This document shows, piece by piece, positions 24,401 through 30,935 of a stretch of DNA of 64,000 bases. The stretch's first letter is position 1, and each line of letters begins with the position of its first letter. The stretch lies in assembly GCA_029582265.1 (NCBI GenBank), contig CM055822.1, forward strand, positions 6,379,200 to 6,443,199, read 5' to 3'. Made by a program: the position numbers and the translations under genes. The notes under the pieces are model-generated. The model worked only from the letters and a program-made list of their open reading frames with translations, had not been told where the DNA came from and did not search any database. This stretch comes from Zoroaster sp. YZ-2022. Taxonomy: Eukaryota > Echinodermata > Asteroidea > Forcipulatida > Zoroasteridae.

Positions 24401-27400
24401 CTCTCAGAAAATGTAAACATTTTGGCTCTGCAATACTTATTTTCTTTAAAAAAAACATGTAAAATTGGAATAAAGTCATTTTTACCTAATTTTACATGGC
24501 AGATTTTCCGGCGAATAAATGATCTTTAAAAATTTATTTCTCAAGAACCGCTTACCCGATGTTGAAAATGTTAGTAACAAAATAAAGCATTCAGTGAGGT
24601 CTTTCATACAGAATCAAAATTAAACATGTGTAATGTATGCTTGTTTTTTTAGTGCTCTACCTACTCTTATACACATGTGTGAACAATTGGCAATGCAACC
24701 AAAAATACTCAAGTGACTGTCTGTGGAGTGTCGTGGCCGAGCGGTCTAGCGCACCGAACTCAAGTTCTGGTGTTGCCAGCAGCAGGGTGTGAGTTCGAGC
24801 CCCGGTCGTGACACTTGTGTCCTTGAGCAAGGTACTTAACCATAATTGCTTCGTCCTTCGGATGGGACGTAAAGCCGTAGGTCCCGTGTGTTGTGTAATG
24901 CACGTAAAAAAAAGAATGCGCCTTGAGCACCACTTAGTTGGTGGATACGTGCGCTATATAAGTCCACACATTATTATTATTATTATTACTGGGCCAAATT
25001 TCAGCCTGGGCATAGGAGGGTTAATACTGCATTTATGAGCCAGTAATTTTCAATCACTGTGTTCCTCTTAAAACTAGGATTTCGATTCCATGCGCTGTTG
25101 AAAGTCTGCTCTGGTCGTGACAATACTGCCCCTTTAATTGGAATACAACTTTGGAACTGATGACGAAGCCGTTTCTCTGAATGCGTATCAAGTAACTTTA
25201 AATGTTAAACCTTCCCATAGAGGAGAGGAATTATAAAATTATAATGAACTAAAAATTAAATCAGGGGTTTGATTTGACAAAAGTAAAAAATCCTGAAAAA
25301 TGGGTAGCAGGCCTGGGTCTCCCTTTCGTCTAGTTTACAAAGCCCCCTGATCCTCCTGTGGGTAGCGGGCCTGGGTCTCCCTTTCGTCTAGTTTACAAAG
25401 CCCCCCTGAACCTCCTGTGGGTAGCGGGCCTGGGTCTCCCTTTGGTCTAGAGGACAAAGCCCCCTGAACCTCCTGTGGGTAGCAGGCCTGCGTCTCCCTT
25501 TGGTCTAGAGGACAAAGCCCCCTGAACCTCCTGTGGGTAGCAGGCCTGGGTCTCCCTTTCGTCTAGTTTACAAAGCCCCCTGATCCTCCTGTGGGTAGCG
25601 GGCCTGGGTCTCCCTTTCGTCTAGTTTACAAAGCCCCCCTGAACCTCCTGTGGGTAGCGGGCCTGGGTCTCCCTTTGGTCTAGAGGACAAAGCCCCCTGA
25701 ACCTCCTGTGGGTAGCGGGCCTGGGTCTCCCTTTGGTCTAGAGGACAAAGCCCCCTGAACCTCCTGTGGGTAGCGGGCCTGGGTCTCCCTTTCGTCTAGT
25801 TTACAAAGCCCCCTGAACCTCCTGGATGTTTAGTTGTGGAGGATCTACAGACTCCACATCCCCGCAAATAAGAAACTAGAGGTTTGTACACAATACAGAC
25901 TACTTCTTTCTTTCCTTGGTGGATACTTCTCTTCTTTCAAGAACATTTTGAGGCAAAGGGAGATTTGTAAAAAAAATCCTGAAATCAGGAGAAATCATAG
26001 GTCTGTTAAATTGTATAAACAATTATAACATGTCCGTACGTCAACCCTCCCCCCTTATTGAACAGCCCTGATGACATCACAAACACTGCATCTGCTGAAC
26101 CATGTTAACTTTTCACACAATGTTCTTTTCCATTGTGATCTAACTGATTCGACTGTTGGTGATCAATGCAGTTTCAAAGGGATGCAATACAAAGATTTTT
26201 AGTCTGACCTGGTCCTTGACTTGGTCCCTGACTCTTTGTCTTCTTGGCTGACTTGGCTGGTTTGACCTCCTCCTCATCATCATCCGTGGGCTCTGTCTTA
26301 AATCTCTTGTTACTAGTAGAAGCTTTGTTACTTCTTGTTGTGCTTGAGTGAGCTCTCCTTGCAGGTTGGCTTTTGGCTGGTTGTGAAGGCGGAACTTTAT
26401 AATCTGTGGGATACACGGTAATGAATGTAAGGCCGTGTCTGAATGATCGGCTACGGCTATGGCCGTTGGCAGCATGCGCCAGCAGTGAAGCATAGGCAGA
26501 CACACTGATCTAGATATAGCCGAAGCCAAAGCCGTCAATTCGGAAGCGCCCTAACCTGTTACAATGATGTGTGTGTATGGTGGTTAGAAACATCATTCTT
26601 TCATCAAAATAGGGGCGTGTTTTCGCGACCCTTACGAGAAACTTGTTTCTGACATCATATTCTTGACCAGAAACAAGACGGCATAGCTACGCGAAAACAT
26701 GAACGTAACCAGAAAATTGTTTTCAGTTTGTTCAATCATGAACATTTCTCAAAATAAACGGTGTAATTAAAAGTTTGGCAAAATAGAACTTACTCGTGAG
26801 TGCTAGTAATAAACTTGAAAGATATACTGCTATACGAACAATCATTCCATCATGTTTTAACAAATAATTAACAAAACTTTCGTTTCGTTTTTTACAATCC
26901 ACCATCTTGAAACCAAGCGTAACCGATCACAAATTTTGGTTGACATTTGGTCAGAACAATGACGTCATTGCAGCACAACCGAACTCGCGAAAACGCTTAA
27001 CCAATGACAGAAGCCCAAACATGTTTCTGTTTACGGTTGCGAAAACCCGCCCCTGGTAAACAGCCAATGACATTTTTGCGACTACAGTTCAACCTTTTAT
27101 AAATGCTGAAGAACAAATGGTAAGTGAGTATCGTTGGTCAGTGGTTAGGTGTCAAACTAAACATTTCTATATTTATATATTAAAGGGGATATGACATAAA
27201 ACACAATAAAGGGGTCCACTTTGCATCCGTCACGTTAGCAGTTTTTCCAATGGTTGTTATTTATTTTTAAGTACCTGAAACCAACCAAAAAGTGTTTCAA
27301 CATGTGAATGGACATGCAGGCTTATACTAGAACTAATTTTAGTTGATTTATTTAATTTTTTCATTTTTTAATTAATTTTTTTACCCTCAAATTTCCATAA

Positions 27401-28186
27401 AAATTGGACGGAAAAAGTTACCTCACTTTTCCGTCCATTTGTTGATGGAAATTTTAGGGTAATTAAAAAAATAATAGTAATAATCAACTCAAATTATCTT
27501 TAGAATAAGCATGCATGTCTATTCAAATGTTGAAATTCTTTTTGGGTGGTTTCAGATATTAAAAAAAAAATTACAACCATTAGAAAAACTGCTAACGTGA
27601 CGGTAGGAAAGTGGCCCCCTTTATTGTGTTTTATGTCATATATCGTCATGATCAGAGCAGGCTTGCGGCTTGACATTGAATCCTGAACTGATTTAGTTTT
27701 AGATGAACTCAGATGAACCCTATGACTGAAAGTAATACCCCACGAGCACGCACTGGCCTAGATAACAGGGCGTGTCAGATCCCATTACCATGACCGCTGC
27801 ACCAGTGGCTGCATAATGAGCCCATGAACCTGTAGTTATGATATTGTACTTACATTACTTATGCAGCAGTTATGGTAATGGTTCTGCCGTGCCCTGATAT
27901 CTAGGCCAGTGTGTGCGTGTGGGTATTATTTTCAGTCACTTGTGTCCTTGAGCAAGACACTTAACCATAATTGCTTCTCTCCACCCAGGGGTTAAATGGG
28001 TACCTGTGAGGGCAGAGTTGGTTGATTAGCCCTATATGCGCTGTAATGGCAGCAATTGAGCTGTATACTCCCCAGGGAGCTGAGATGGTTTCAGGAATGA
28101 TTTATGAGCCTTATGAGCAGGGGTAATGATATAATGCGCCTTGAGCACCACTTAGTTGGTGGATACGTGCGCTATATAAGTCCACA

Positions 28187-28228
<42 letters not shown>

Positions 28229-30680
28229 CTGAGTTCATCAAAAACTATCAGTTTGGGATTGAAAGTCAAGCTGCAATCTTGCTCTGATCGTGACGATATA
28301 CCCCATTTAATTTTGATCAATGTAGTTTACAGTTTGGTTTCTATTCATGTTTCTTCACACTCATAGAGAATGAACGCTTTTAAAGACATTTTACAAAAAT
28401 TGCACTGTGGTTTAAACTAAGTGTTCCAACAGTTATCTAGAGAAATCAAACAAATGTACAGACATGAAAGAAGATCGGAAGTATTCATGAGACTTCAGTG
28501 AAATTTCACAAATTTACCTATTTTGTGTCTCTCAACCTTTCGGGTCACTTTTGTTGTTACATTGCTCTGTTCCATTGCTTTGAGATCGATCTCGTAATCC
28601 CGCTGTGCTGCGACGATGTCAACACTGTCGTCCGAGTTCTGATTGGCCGTTTCCAGTTCGATGGAATGTGATACACTATAAGGATTCCAGTGGTTTTTCT
28701 CATCCTGCCACTGCCAAACAAAATCTACAAAAGATGAAACACACAAGTCGTTGATTAGGCACAAAAAAAACCTCTCCGGTTTCTGGTCACCGGTCGGCTT
28801 CAAAATCGGTGCGGTGATGCAATTTTTTTCTTTTTTTGGTGATTTTTTTATTTATTTTTTTGGCCAACAGGGAAATATGTGATAAATGTATACGTGATGA
28901 CCAAATTTCCCATATACAAAGTATGGTGGCTAAGAGAGGCCTCACAAATCGGGCAAATGTTCATACCCCTGTGTGAAAAAGTTGTTTAAAACACAGAACG
29001 GCAGAATTCCAATCGATCCAGCAATTTTGGCTGCAAATGGAGCAACAACAAAAAAACAAAAACAAAATTAAAAATGCTGACGCACTGGTCTGAGGCGACG
29101 TGCACGGATACCAGAAACTGGAGACCTTTTTTTGGCCTCCCCCACATACCTCCAGACTCCCAATTCAAGCTTCTTCGTCTTTCTAAAAATTAGAGAATTA
29201 TCCCTCCTACTTTTGGTATCTTTTTCATACAAGTTGATGCACCATTTGAAACCATTGGCTTTTGTGGTTTTGAATGGTGAAATAACTGTGTACAGTATTG
29301 ATTCCCCCAAATGGTTTTGAATGGTAGGTCAGCTAATACAAAACCTTGTTTGGATATTTCCAAATGGTAGTACAGCTAATACAAAACCTTGTTTGGATAC
29401 TTCTAAGTGGTGAATCAATGGACCCTCTATGCATTTGAATGGATTTGAATGGTAGTAAAGCTTGCTACCAACACTGTTCAAATGGTATCACCATGTGTGT
29501 ACAAAACCAATGGGCATTTTGGTAAGTGGAAATTTTGAATGGTTTCAAATGGTCTATCAGTAGGAGGGTTAAATTGCAAACTGCTTACCAACCTACACTG
29601 TAGTATTATAAATGCAAAATAATGGTTATTGGCCTTATGTTTCAAACCGAGCAGTTTCTTTCTCAAACCGCTAGGTTCGAAATGTAATAACCATTATTTT
29701 GCTTCTAAAAAAAAATTGTTAGAAAATTTCAGTTTTCTATTGTTAAAAGTGGCAGCTTTATACAAAAAAAAACTGTTGGCTTGGTGTTTAACCTATTTAT
29801 GAGTAACATTTGTTGTTCTTGTACTGGCTTCTGCTGTTGACTGTTTTTTTATCACAACAATTTGTATGGAGTTGGTTTTAGTTTTGGTTTTGGTTTTAGT
29901 TTTAAATTTGGGTCCAATTTAAAAAATGAAACGAATCTATGCATCACTGTCAGGCCTGAAATTTCATGGATGACACAGAAGCCATTGCCACTGCTGACCT
30001 GGTCTTGGCCATGGTGTTCCTTAACCCTAACCCCCTAGGTATTTTGGCTAGGAACCTTCCTGAATCCTCCAAAATCCATCACTGCACTTTTGGAAACATG
30101 CCCTTATCTTCAAAACGCACCATGCATTTTCATTAATCTTTCATATTTAGCACTTATGGCCTGTACTTCTTGCCAGGTAGTAATTTTGCCCCATTTGAAG
30201 AGGTGAAAGTACCAGTTTCCAACATTGCTGTTCCCAAAAAGTGCCCCATGGAAGATTTTGGAGGATATTGGGTGGTTAGGGTTAAACATATTCCCACAGA
30301 CATTTTGATTTTCTAATTTAAAGTGCCCTTTACTCAGGAAAAGTGGCCTTGCAAGAATGAAATTGCAGGGCTGCACTGTTTCGTGTGGATGCGCTGGATG
30401 ACCCAAAATGATACAAAAGAACTTCTCAAAGACAATTCTCACAATCTCCACTGTCGTCTTTGACGGCGCATCGTATCCTCCTCTCCCATCCCGTCTTGCA
30501 GTTCCTCTGGACCATCTTGTCTAGTTTAGCCTCAATCTGGACAGCATTTATGGTCAGTTTCACACTCTTCTTGCCGCTGTCATGGGCCCCATTTATCGCA
30601 TCGTTTTGTTCAGCTGAGAAGGCTGTCCACTCGCGTTTGTCTCCCTCATATTCCCAGCCTAGTTCTAGGTTTGTTGCCAT
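6277..30680 (-). CDS. PARP2-like: Poly(ADP-ribose) polymerase, WWE-WWE-WGR-PRD-ART architecture (complete, 15 exons)
   Basis: Joining 30443-30680, 28518-28724, 26209-26403, 23356-23480, 22003-22099, 21039-21217, 20551-20625, 18885-19108, 16316-16379, 14531-14665, 11022-11146, 9425-9524, 8399-8497, 7212-7336 and 6277-6430 gives 2142 nt, i.e. 713 residues plus stop. Every junction is GT-AG and phase-compatible. Domains in order: WWE 1 (about 5-79), WWE 2 (about 81-148), charged linker (149-213), WGR (about 214-345, with WFRWGRG), helical regulatory domain (about 365-500) and ART catalytic domain (about 515-713). The catalytic H-Y-E triad is visible as H560 (LLWHGSR), Y594 ([16 protein letters not shown]) and E691 (NYNEFIVY). 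PARP1/2/3-type enzymes are nuclear, sense DNA breaks through WGR and attach ADP-ribose from NAD+. WWE domains bind iso-ADP-ribose in other families. No zinc fingers are present. The catalytic and WGR assignment is firm; the exact orthologue (PARP2 versus PARP3 class) is inference. Confidence 0.93.
6589..7021. mobile_element. MITE L, copy 1 (PARP intron 14)
   Basis: It runs from GGGCATGTTTTCGCGACC to CACCAAAACATGCCCC, with inner copies of TGACGTCATTG and CAAGATGGCGG. It is matched in inverted orientation by 26611-27054. Confidence 0.6.
7212..7336 (-). CDS. PARP2-like: PARP exon 14: catalytic domain
   Basis: The exon encodes [20 protein letters not shown], then [11 protein letters not shown]. 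It ends ACCAT|GTAAGT, so the Met codon is completed by the first base of exon 15. The H-S-V-K-G-x-G segment is characteristic of PARP1/2. Confidence 0.93.
7966..8270. mobile_element. TTAA element, family A, copy 2
   Basis: The element is strongly similar to 82-354 over most of its length (for example GGGGCATTTTTGACTGGTTT and CTTTTACCAGTCAAAAACGG). The left target is ATAA, the right TTAA, and the right terminus is degraded (AGAAGGG). It sits in PARP intron 13. Confidence 0.65.
8399..8497 (-). CDS. PARP2-like: PARP exon 13: catalytic Tyr and donor-site loop
   Basis: The exon has 33 full codons, [19 protein letters not shown] onward. The triad Tyr (Y594) lies 34 residues after the triad His, the same spacing as in PARP1. 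It ends LLLLSQ|GTGAGA. Confidence 0.95.
8531..8730. mobile_element. Palindromic element K, partial
   Basis: It starts at AACAGGGCATGGAATCGGAG, has a central AAGGTCATACTACCGTTGCT and ends GACCCTTTAA. It is a partial copy of the K1 type at 15639. It sits in PARP intron 12. Confidence 0.6.
8846..9296. mobile_element. 451-bp palindromic MITE H, copy 1
   Basis: The ends TATGACATAAAACACAATAA and their inverse are joined by arms that pair over nearly the whole length (GGAAATTTTAGGGT against ACCCTCGAATTTCC). The TA at both ends suits a Tc1/mariner origin. It sits in PARP intron 12. Confidence 0.75.
9425..9524 (-). CDS. PARP2-like: PARP exon 12: NAD-binding HGS motif
   Basis: The exon encodes [20 protein letters not shown] and ends APVTGYM. 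The His of HGS (H560 in the assembled protein) is the first triad residue and contacts the NAD+ ribose in characterised family members. The acceptor is TTACAG|AATGCT and the donor ATG|GTACAT. Confidence 0.95.
9783..10245. mobile_element. Foldback repeat S, copy 1 (PARP intron 11)
   Basis: It starts AGTCTCCAGTTTCTGGTCAT and ends GCGGAGACCAGAAAGAGGAC. It shares long stretches with 28762-29131 (CAAAGTATGGTGGCTGAGAG). Confidence 0.6.
10249..10953. mobile_element. TTAA-type element, family D, copy 2 (TTAG target)
   Basis: It runs from TTAG-CCCTAACCCTGGCCAGAC to GGGTTAGGG-TTAG. It has the same GATGCA/TGCA vocabulary and the same AGGGTTTCTAGCCAAAATAC right end (inverted) as 61224. The centre has expanded into an A/G-rich simple repeat (about 10465-10660). 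It sits in PARP intron 11. Confidence 0.65.
11022..11146 (-). CDS. PARP2-like: PARP exon 11: catalytic domain, NTHAKTH segment
   Basis: The exon encodes [19 protein letters not shown], then [12 protein letters not shown] and FNDVGNK. Y-x-x-x-T-H-x-x-T-H is conserved in PARP1/2/3. The acceptor is TCTTAG|ATGATA and the donor AACAA|GTGAGT. Confidence 0.93.
11241..14447. repeat. 59-bp tandem array (PARP intron 10)
   Basis: About 44 units of GTACAGAAACCAACCAATGT CTGTAAATGCATCCATACTT TATAAGAATCAAGAGATAT (split here in three) are interrupted once by the TTAA element at 11498-12121. Variant units (TTTATTAAG, CTTGATAAG, CTTCATAAG with ATACAGATG) recur in the same order near 13650-13800 and 14065-14215, so blocks of about seven units have been copied. 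The peptide frames across it are not coding. Confidence 0.95.
11498..12121. mobile_element. TTAA element, family E, copy 2, inside the 59-bp array
   Basis: It is the inverted copy of 2004-2617. The flanks read CATACTTTA-TTAA on the left and TTAA-GAATCAAGAG on the right, exactly the TTTATTAAGAATC variant of the array unit. It sits in PARP intron 10. Confidence 0.88.
14531..14665 (-). CDS. PARP2-like: PARP exon 10: end of regulatory domain, start of catalytic domain
   Basis: The exon has 45 full codons from AACCAG|GCCCTT to AAG|GTACGT. It encodes [15 protein letters not shown], then [12 protein letters not shown] and KKTHADYK. The HPxDxxYxxLxC motif marks entry into the ART domain. Confidence 0.93.
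14887..15343. mobile_element. Foldback element N (PARP intron 9)
   Basis: It starts GGGTGCATTCAAGTAGCTAC and ends, inverted, GGTGCGGTCGAGTAGCTTCC. It contains a 39-base near-palindrome at 14970-15008 (GCCTCAAGTAACCTGCTCGC and its inverse). Only one copy was seen. Confidence 0.45.
15639..16121. mobile_element. Palindromic element K1, full length
   Basis: It runs from TTAAAGGGACAGTATCGTCA to GATATTGTCCTTTTAA, with ACAGGGCATGGAATCGG inverted as CCGATTCAATGCCCTGTT at the other end. TTAA is present at both ends. A mariner-type MITE is inserted at 15813. It sits in PARP intron 9. Confidence 0.68.
15813..16073. mobile_element. Tc1/mariner-type MITE nested in K1
   Basis: TA flanks both ends, and the ends CACTCACTGGCCAAAAGTAT and (inverted) CACTCACTGGCCATAAGTAT continue to TGCAAC. 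Such ends are typical of Tc1-like elements. There is no transposase inside. Confidence 0.75.
16316..16379 (-). CDS. PARP2-like: PARP exon 9: short exon, regulatory domain
   Basis: This 64-nt exon encodes [20 protein letters not shown], continuing the PHNFG-M-R-x-P-P-x-I run of the family. It runs from TTTGCAG|AATGCG to GAG|GTACAG. Confidence 0.92.
16559..18155. repeat. 26-bp tandem array (PARP intron 8)
   Basis: About 61 units of CATATGTACATA / TTGATATTGATCGG run almost uninterrupted. Variants (CATTTG, GATCAGC, GATAATGATC) are scattered. The minus strand is open in all three frames because the unit contains no stop there; the long predicted peptides are artefacts. Confidence 0.97.
18611..18838. 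repeat. 23-bp tandem array with PstI palindromes (PARP intron 8)
   Basis: About ten units of ACCACTGCAGTTATGGCTGC AGT occur, some with ATAGC. Each unit contains CTGCAG twice, so neighbouring blocks are self-complementary. The array lies 450 bp from the 26-bp array and only about 45 bp from PARP exon 8. Confidence 0.95.
18885..19108 (-). CDS. PARP2-like: PARP exon 8: helical regulatory domain
   Basis: The exon encodes [20 protein letters not shown], then [15 protein letters not shown] and [10 protein letters not shown]. PLGKLxxxQIxxGY and the YTxIPHNFG ending are hallmarks of the PARP regulatory domain. The acceptor is CCCTGTAG|GATTTG and the donor TTTGG|GTAAGA. Confidence 0.95.
19189..19319 (+). 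mobile_element. SINE head fragment
   Basis: The head GTGGAGTGTCGTGGCTAAGC continues to TTAACCATAATTGCTTATAG. Body and tail are missing, and the TTAA element at 19323 follows directly. Confidence 0.65.
19323..19959. mobile_element. TTAA element, family E, copy 3
   Basis: It runs from TTAACCAGTTCACGTCAGGA to GATGCGAACTGG-TTAA, in the same orientation as copy 1. It sits in PARP intron 7 directly after a SINE head fragment. Confidence 0.8.
20186..20510. repeat. Interspersed repeat R3, copy 2 (PARP intron 7)
   Basis: It shares GGGAAAGTGCAACATG, ATTATCAGATTATCAAATT, GGAGTGCTTTCATCTTA and ATATTTCTTGAAAACTA with the other copies. Confidence 0.55.
20551..20625 (-). CDS. PARP2-like: PARP exon 7: start of helical regulatory domain
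   Basis: This 25-codon exon runs from TTTACAG|GAGGAAGTC to GTTCAG|GTAAGT. It encodes [15 protein letters not shown] and ends SKLDKKVQ, matching the S-K-L-x-x-x-V-Q entry into the PARP regulatory helices. Confidence 0.9.
20689..20997. mobile_element. TTAA element, family C (TCCTCCAAAATCC words), copy 1
   Basis: It runs from TTAACTCTAACCCTCTAGGC to CAGGG-TTAA. The interior is made of AATCC, TCCTCC, TGGATTTGG and GGAGGATTT words. It nearly fills PARP intron 6. Confidence 0.65.
21039..21217 (-). CDS. PARP2-like: PARP exon 6: end of WGR domain
   Basis: The acceptor is TTTTATAG|TTGGGA and the donor AAG|GTAAGT. The exon encodes [20 protein letters not shown], then [13 protein letters not shown] and KYDMLKMDY. 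This is the C-terminal half of WGR, ending at the link to the regulatory domain. Confidence 0.92.
21279..21525. repeat. Interspersed foldback repeat R, copy 1
   Basis: The copy contains GAAGATCTGACGTCACGCTT and, inverted near its end, ATGACGTCAGATCTTCAGG. It closely matches 54197-54417. It sits in PARP intron 5. Confidence 0.6.
21550..21966. mobile_element. AT-rich element with CAGGCATCCCAG ends
   Basis: The left end CAGGCATCCCAGTGCC and right end GCTGGGAGGCCTG are inverted near-copies. The interior repeats TATAGGTTTTTATAGG-like words. A hAT origin is possible from the CAGG/CCTG ends. It sits in PARP intron 5. Confidence 0.5.
22003..22099 (-). CDS. PARP2-like: PARP exon 5: WGR core
   Basis: The exon encodes [18 protein letters not shown] and then IWFRWGRG, the motif that names the WGR domain. 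The acceptor is CCACCACAG|ACAAAT and the donor CGAG|GTAGGA. The phase joins exons 4 and 6 exactly. Confidence 0.93.
22156..22419. mobile_element. TTAA element, family C, copy 2
   Basis: The right end is intact (GGTGGTTAGGG-TTAA); the left starts at a degraded TAACCATCAAAAATCC. The interior matches the copies at 30021 and 63255 in inverted orientation. It sits in PARP intron 4. Confidence 0.6.
22980..23342 (+). mobile_element. tRNA-derived SINE, near full length, in PARP intron 4
   Basis: The head GGGTGCCATGGCAGAGCGGT with a B-box-like GTGGGTTTGAATCC is followed by TGAGCAAGGCACTTAACTAT, a conserved body (CTGCATACTCCCCAGGGAG) and a tail ending (ATT)n. It is orientated opposite to PARP transcription. 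Its tail ends about 14 bp from the exon 4 donor. Confidence 0.75.
23356..23480 (-). CDS. PARP2-like: PARP exon 4: start of WGR domain
   Basis: This exon is too short to show up as a long open frame. It was found by requiring an exon of matching phase. The acceptor is TTGAACAG|AAATTA and the donor CAG|GTGAGT. It encodes [17 protein letters not shown] and ends IYDAMLNQ, the typical lead-in of a PARP WGR domain. An (ATT)n SINE tail ends about 14 bp from its donor. Confidence 0.9.
24237..24326. mobile_element. 90-bp minimal TTAA element, family C
   Basis: The element has perfect 16-base ends including the target: TTAACCCTAACTCCCT and its exact inverse. Only about 58 bp lie between, with AAATCCTTCAAAATCCTCC words. 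It is nested in the element 23900-25024. Confidence 0.75.
24723..24989 (+). mobile_element. tRNA(Leu)-like SINE, shorter body variant
   Basis: The head GTGGAGTGTCGTGGCCGAGC with box B GAGTTCGAGCCCCGG looks like a tRNA-Leu-type promoter. It is followed by TTGAGCAAGGTACTTAACCA and the shared tail GCGCCTTGAGCACCACTTAG, GTGGATACGTGCGCTATATA and (ATT)n. The middle differs from the longer SINEs (TCGTCCTTCGGATGGGACGT). It is nested in the TTAA element at 23900-25024. Confidence 0.8.
25302..25824. repeat. 58-bp tandem array with higher-order structure (PARP intron 3)
   Basis: Nine units begin GGGTAGCGGGCCTGGGTCTC. Type A (CGTCTAGTTTAC) and type B (GGTCTAGAGGAC) follow the order A A B B A A B B A, so the effective period is about 233 bp. 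Confidence 0.95.
26209..26403 (-). CDS. PARP2-like: PARP exon 3: charged linker
   Basis: The acceptor is CCCACAG|ATTATA and the donor CCAG|GTCAGA. The exon encodes a low-complexity basic and acidic stretch ([14 protein letters not shown], then [18 protein letters not shown]) that resembles the nuclear-localising linkers between DNA-binding modules of PARP1/2. No folded domain is visible. Confidence 0.8.
26611..27054. mobile_element. MITE L, copy 2, inverted (PARP intron 2)
   Basis: It runs from AGGGGCGTGTTTTCGCGACC to GCGAAAACCCGCCCCTG. Its sequence is the reverse complement of 6589-7021 across almost the full length (for example AACCAAGCGTAACCGATCAC). Confidence 0.62.
27190..27640. mobile_element. 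451-bp palindromic MITE H, copy 2
   Basis: It has the same length and orientation as copy 1 with only scattered differences. It interrupts element K2 at a TA, since flanks GGGGATA and TATCGTCATGATC match the intact GGGGTATATCGTCACGATC pattern. Confidence 0.75.
27937..28231 (+). mobile_element. 5'-truncated long SINE
   Basis: The copy starts at TGTGTCCTTGAGCAAGACAC and lacks the tRNA-like head. Body and tail match the copy at 49638-49999, with a longer (ATT)n of about 15 units. It is inserted in the palindromic element 27180-28310. Confidence 0.75.
28518..28724 (-). CDS. PARP2-like: PARP exon 2: second WWE domain
   Basis: The acceptor is TTTTGTAG|ATTTTG and the donor ATAG|GTAAAT. The exon encodes [16 protein letters not shown] and ends KVERHKI. 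The paired Trp residues, the spacing to the distal KVxR strand and the exon length match a second WWE fold directly after the first. Confidence 0.88.
28762..29131. mobile_element. Foldback repeat S, copy 2 (PARP intron 1)
   Basis: It starts CCTCTCCGGTTTCTGGTCAC and ends CGGATACCAGAAACTGGAGAC. It has the same order of blocks as copy 1. Confidence 0.6.
29198..29572. mobile_element. TTAA element, family B (ATTTGAATGG words), copy 1
   Basis: It starts CCCTCCTACTTTTGGTATC and ends CAGTAGGAGGG-TTAA; the left target has decayed to TTAT. The interior alternates CATTTGAA, AATGGT and TTTGAATGG words in both orientations. It sits in PARP intron 1. Confidence 0.7.
30021..30285. mobile_element. TTAA element, family C, copy 3
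   Basis: Both TTAA targets are intact, with termini CCCTAACCCCCTAGG and GGTGGTTAGGG. It is highly similar to 63255-63526. It sits in PARP intron 1. Confidence 0.75.
30443..30680 (-). CDS. PARP2-like: PARP exon 1: start codon and first WWE domain
   Basis: The ATG sits in a good context (GCCATGG on the opposite strand). The exon encodes the first WWE domain, with [12 protein letters not shown] near the start and GWERRIRC at the end. The donor is GATT|GTGAGA, leaving one base of a Tyr codon that exon 2 completes. The frame stays open past the donor for only five codons. Confidence 0.85.
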
Positions 30681-30778
30681 GGCTATAGATGAACCTGAGC
30701 ATGAAAAACATTAACAAACTTTTAACTTTAAAATGCCTCAAGTCAACTAACATCTAGGTACTGGCCCCCCAACAACAG

Positions 30779-30854
30779 AAAAAATCTAAACTTCTTAACT
30801 GTAGTGTTAGTGTTAGGGCCCCTAACACTAATAACAGTTAAGAAGTTTAGATTT
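30779..30854. repeat. Hairpin palindrome upstream of the PARP start
   Basis: AAAATCTAAACTTCTTAACT GTAGTGTTAG and its near-exact inverse meet at GGGCCC. It lies about 100-175 bp upstream of the PARP ATG, in the 5' UTR or promoter side. Confidence 0.75.
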
Positions 30855-30935
30855 TGTTACTCTTGACTTGGAAAAACAAGACACACAAATCTTGTTGAAA
30901 TACTGGATTTAAAAGCTATTTATCATGAAACGCAG

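Larger units (their letters stand above)
23900..25024. mobile_element. TTAA element, family G, carrying nested insertions
   Basis: It runs from TTAACCCTTCTATAGG to CATAGGAGGG-TTAA. It interrupts the palindromic element 23821-25137, and the flanks rejoin as AAGGTCATAT/TACTGCATTTATGAG, as in uninterrupted copies. It contains the 90-bp element at 24237 and a SINE at 24723. Confidence 0.68.
23821..25137. mobile_element. Palindromic element K3, split by element G
   Basis: The left part 23821-23899 (CAACAGGGCATGGAATCGGA) and right part 25025-25137 (GAGCCAGTAATTTTCAATCA to CCCCTTTAA) form one K element interrupted by 23900-25024. It sits in PARP intron 3. Confidence 0.62.
27180..28310. mobile_element. 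Palindromic element K2 with two nested insertions
   Basis: It runs from TTAAAGGGGATA to TATACCCCATTTAA, with inner CGTCATGATCAGAGCAG facing CTTGCTCTGATCGTGACG. Element H (27190-27640) sits near its left end and a truncated SINE (27937-28231) near its right. It sits in PARP intron 2. Confidence 0.62.
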
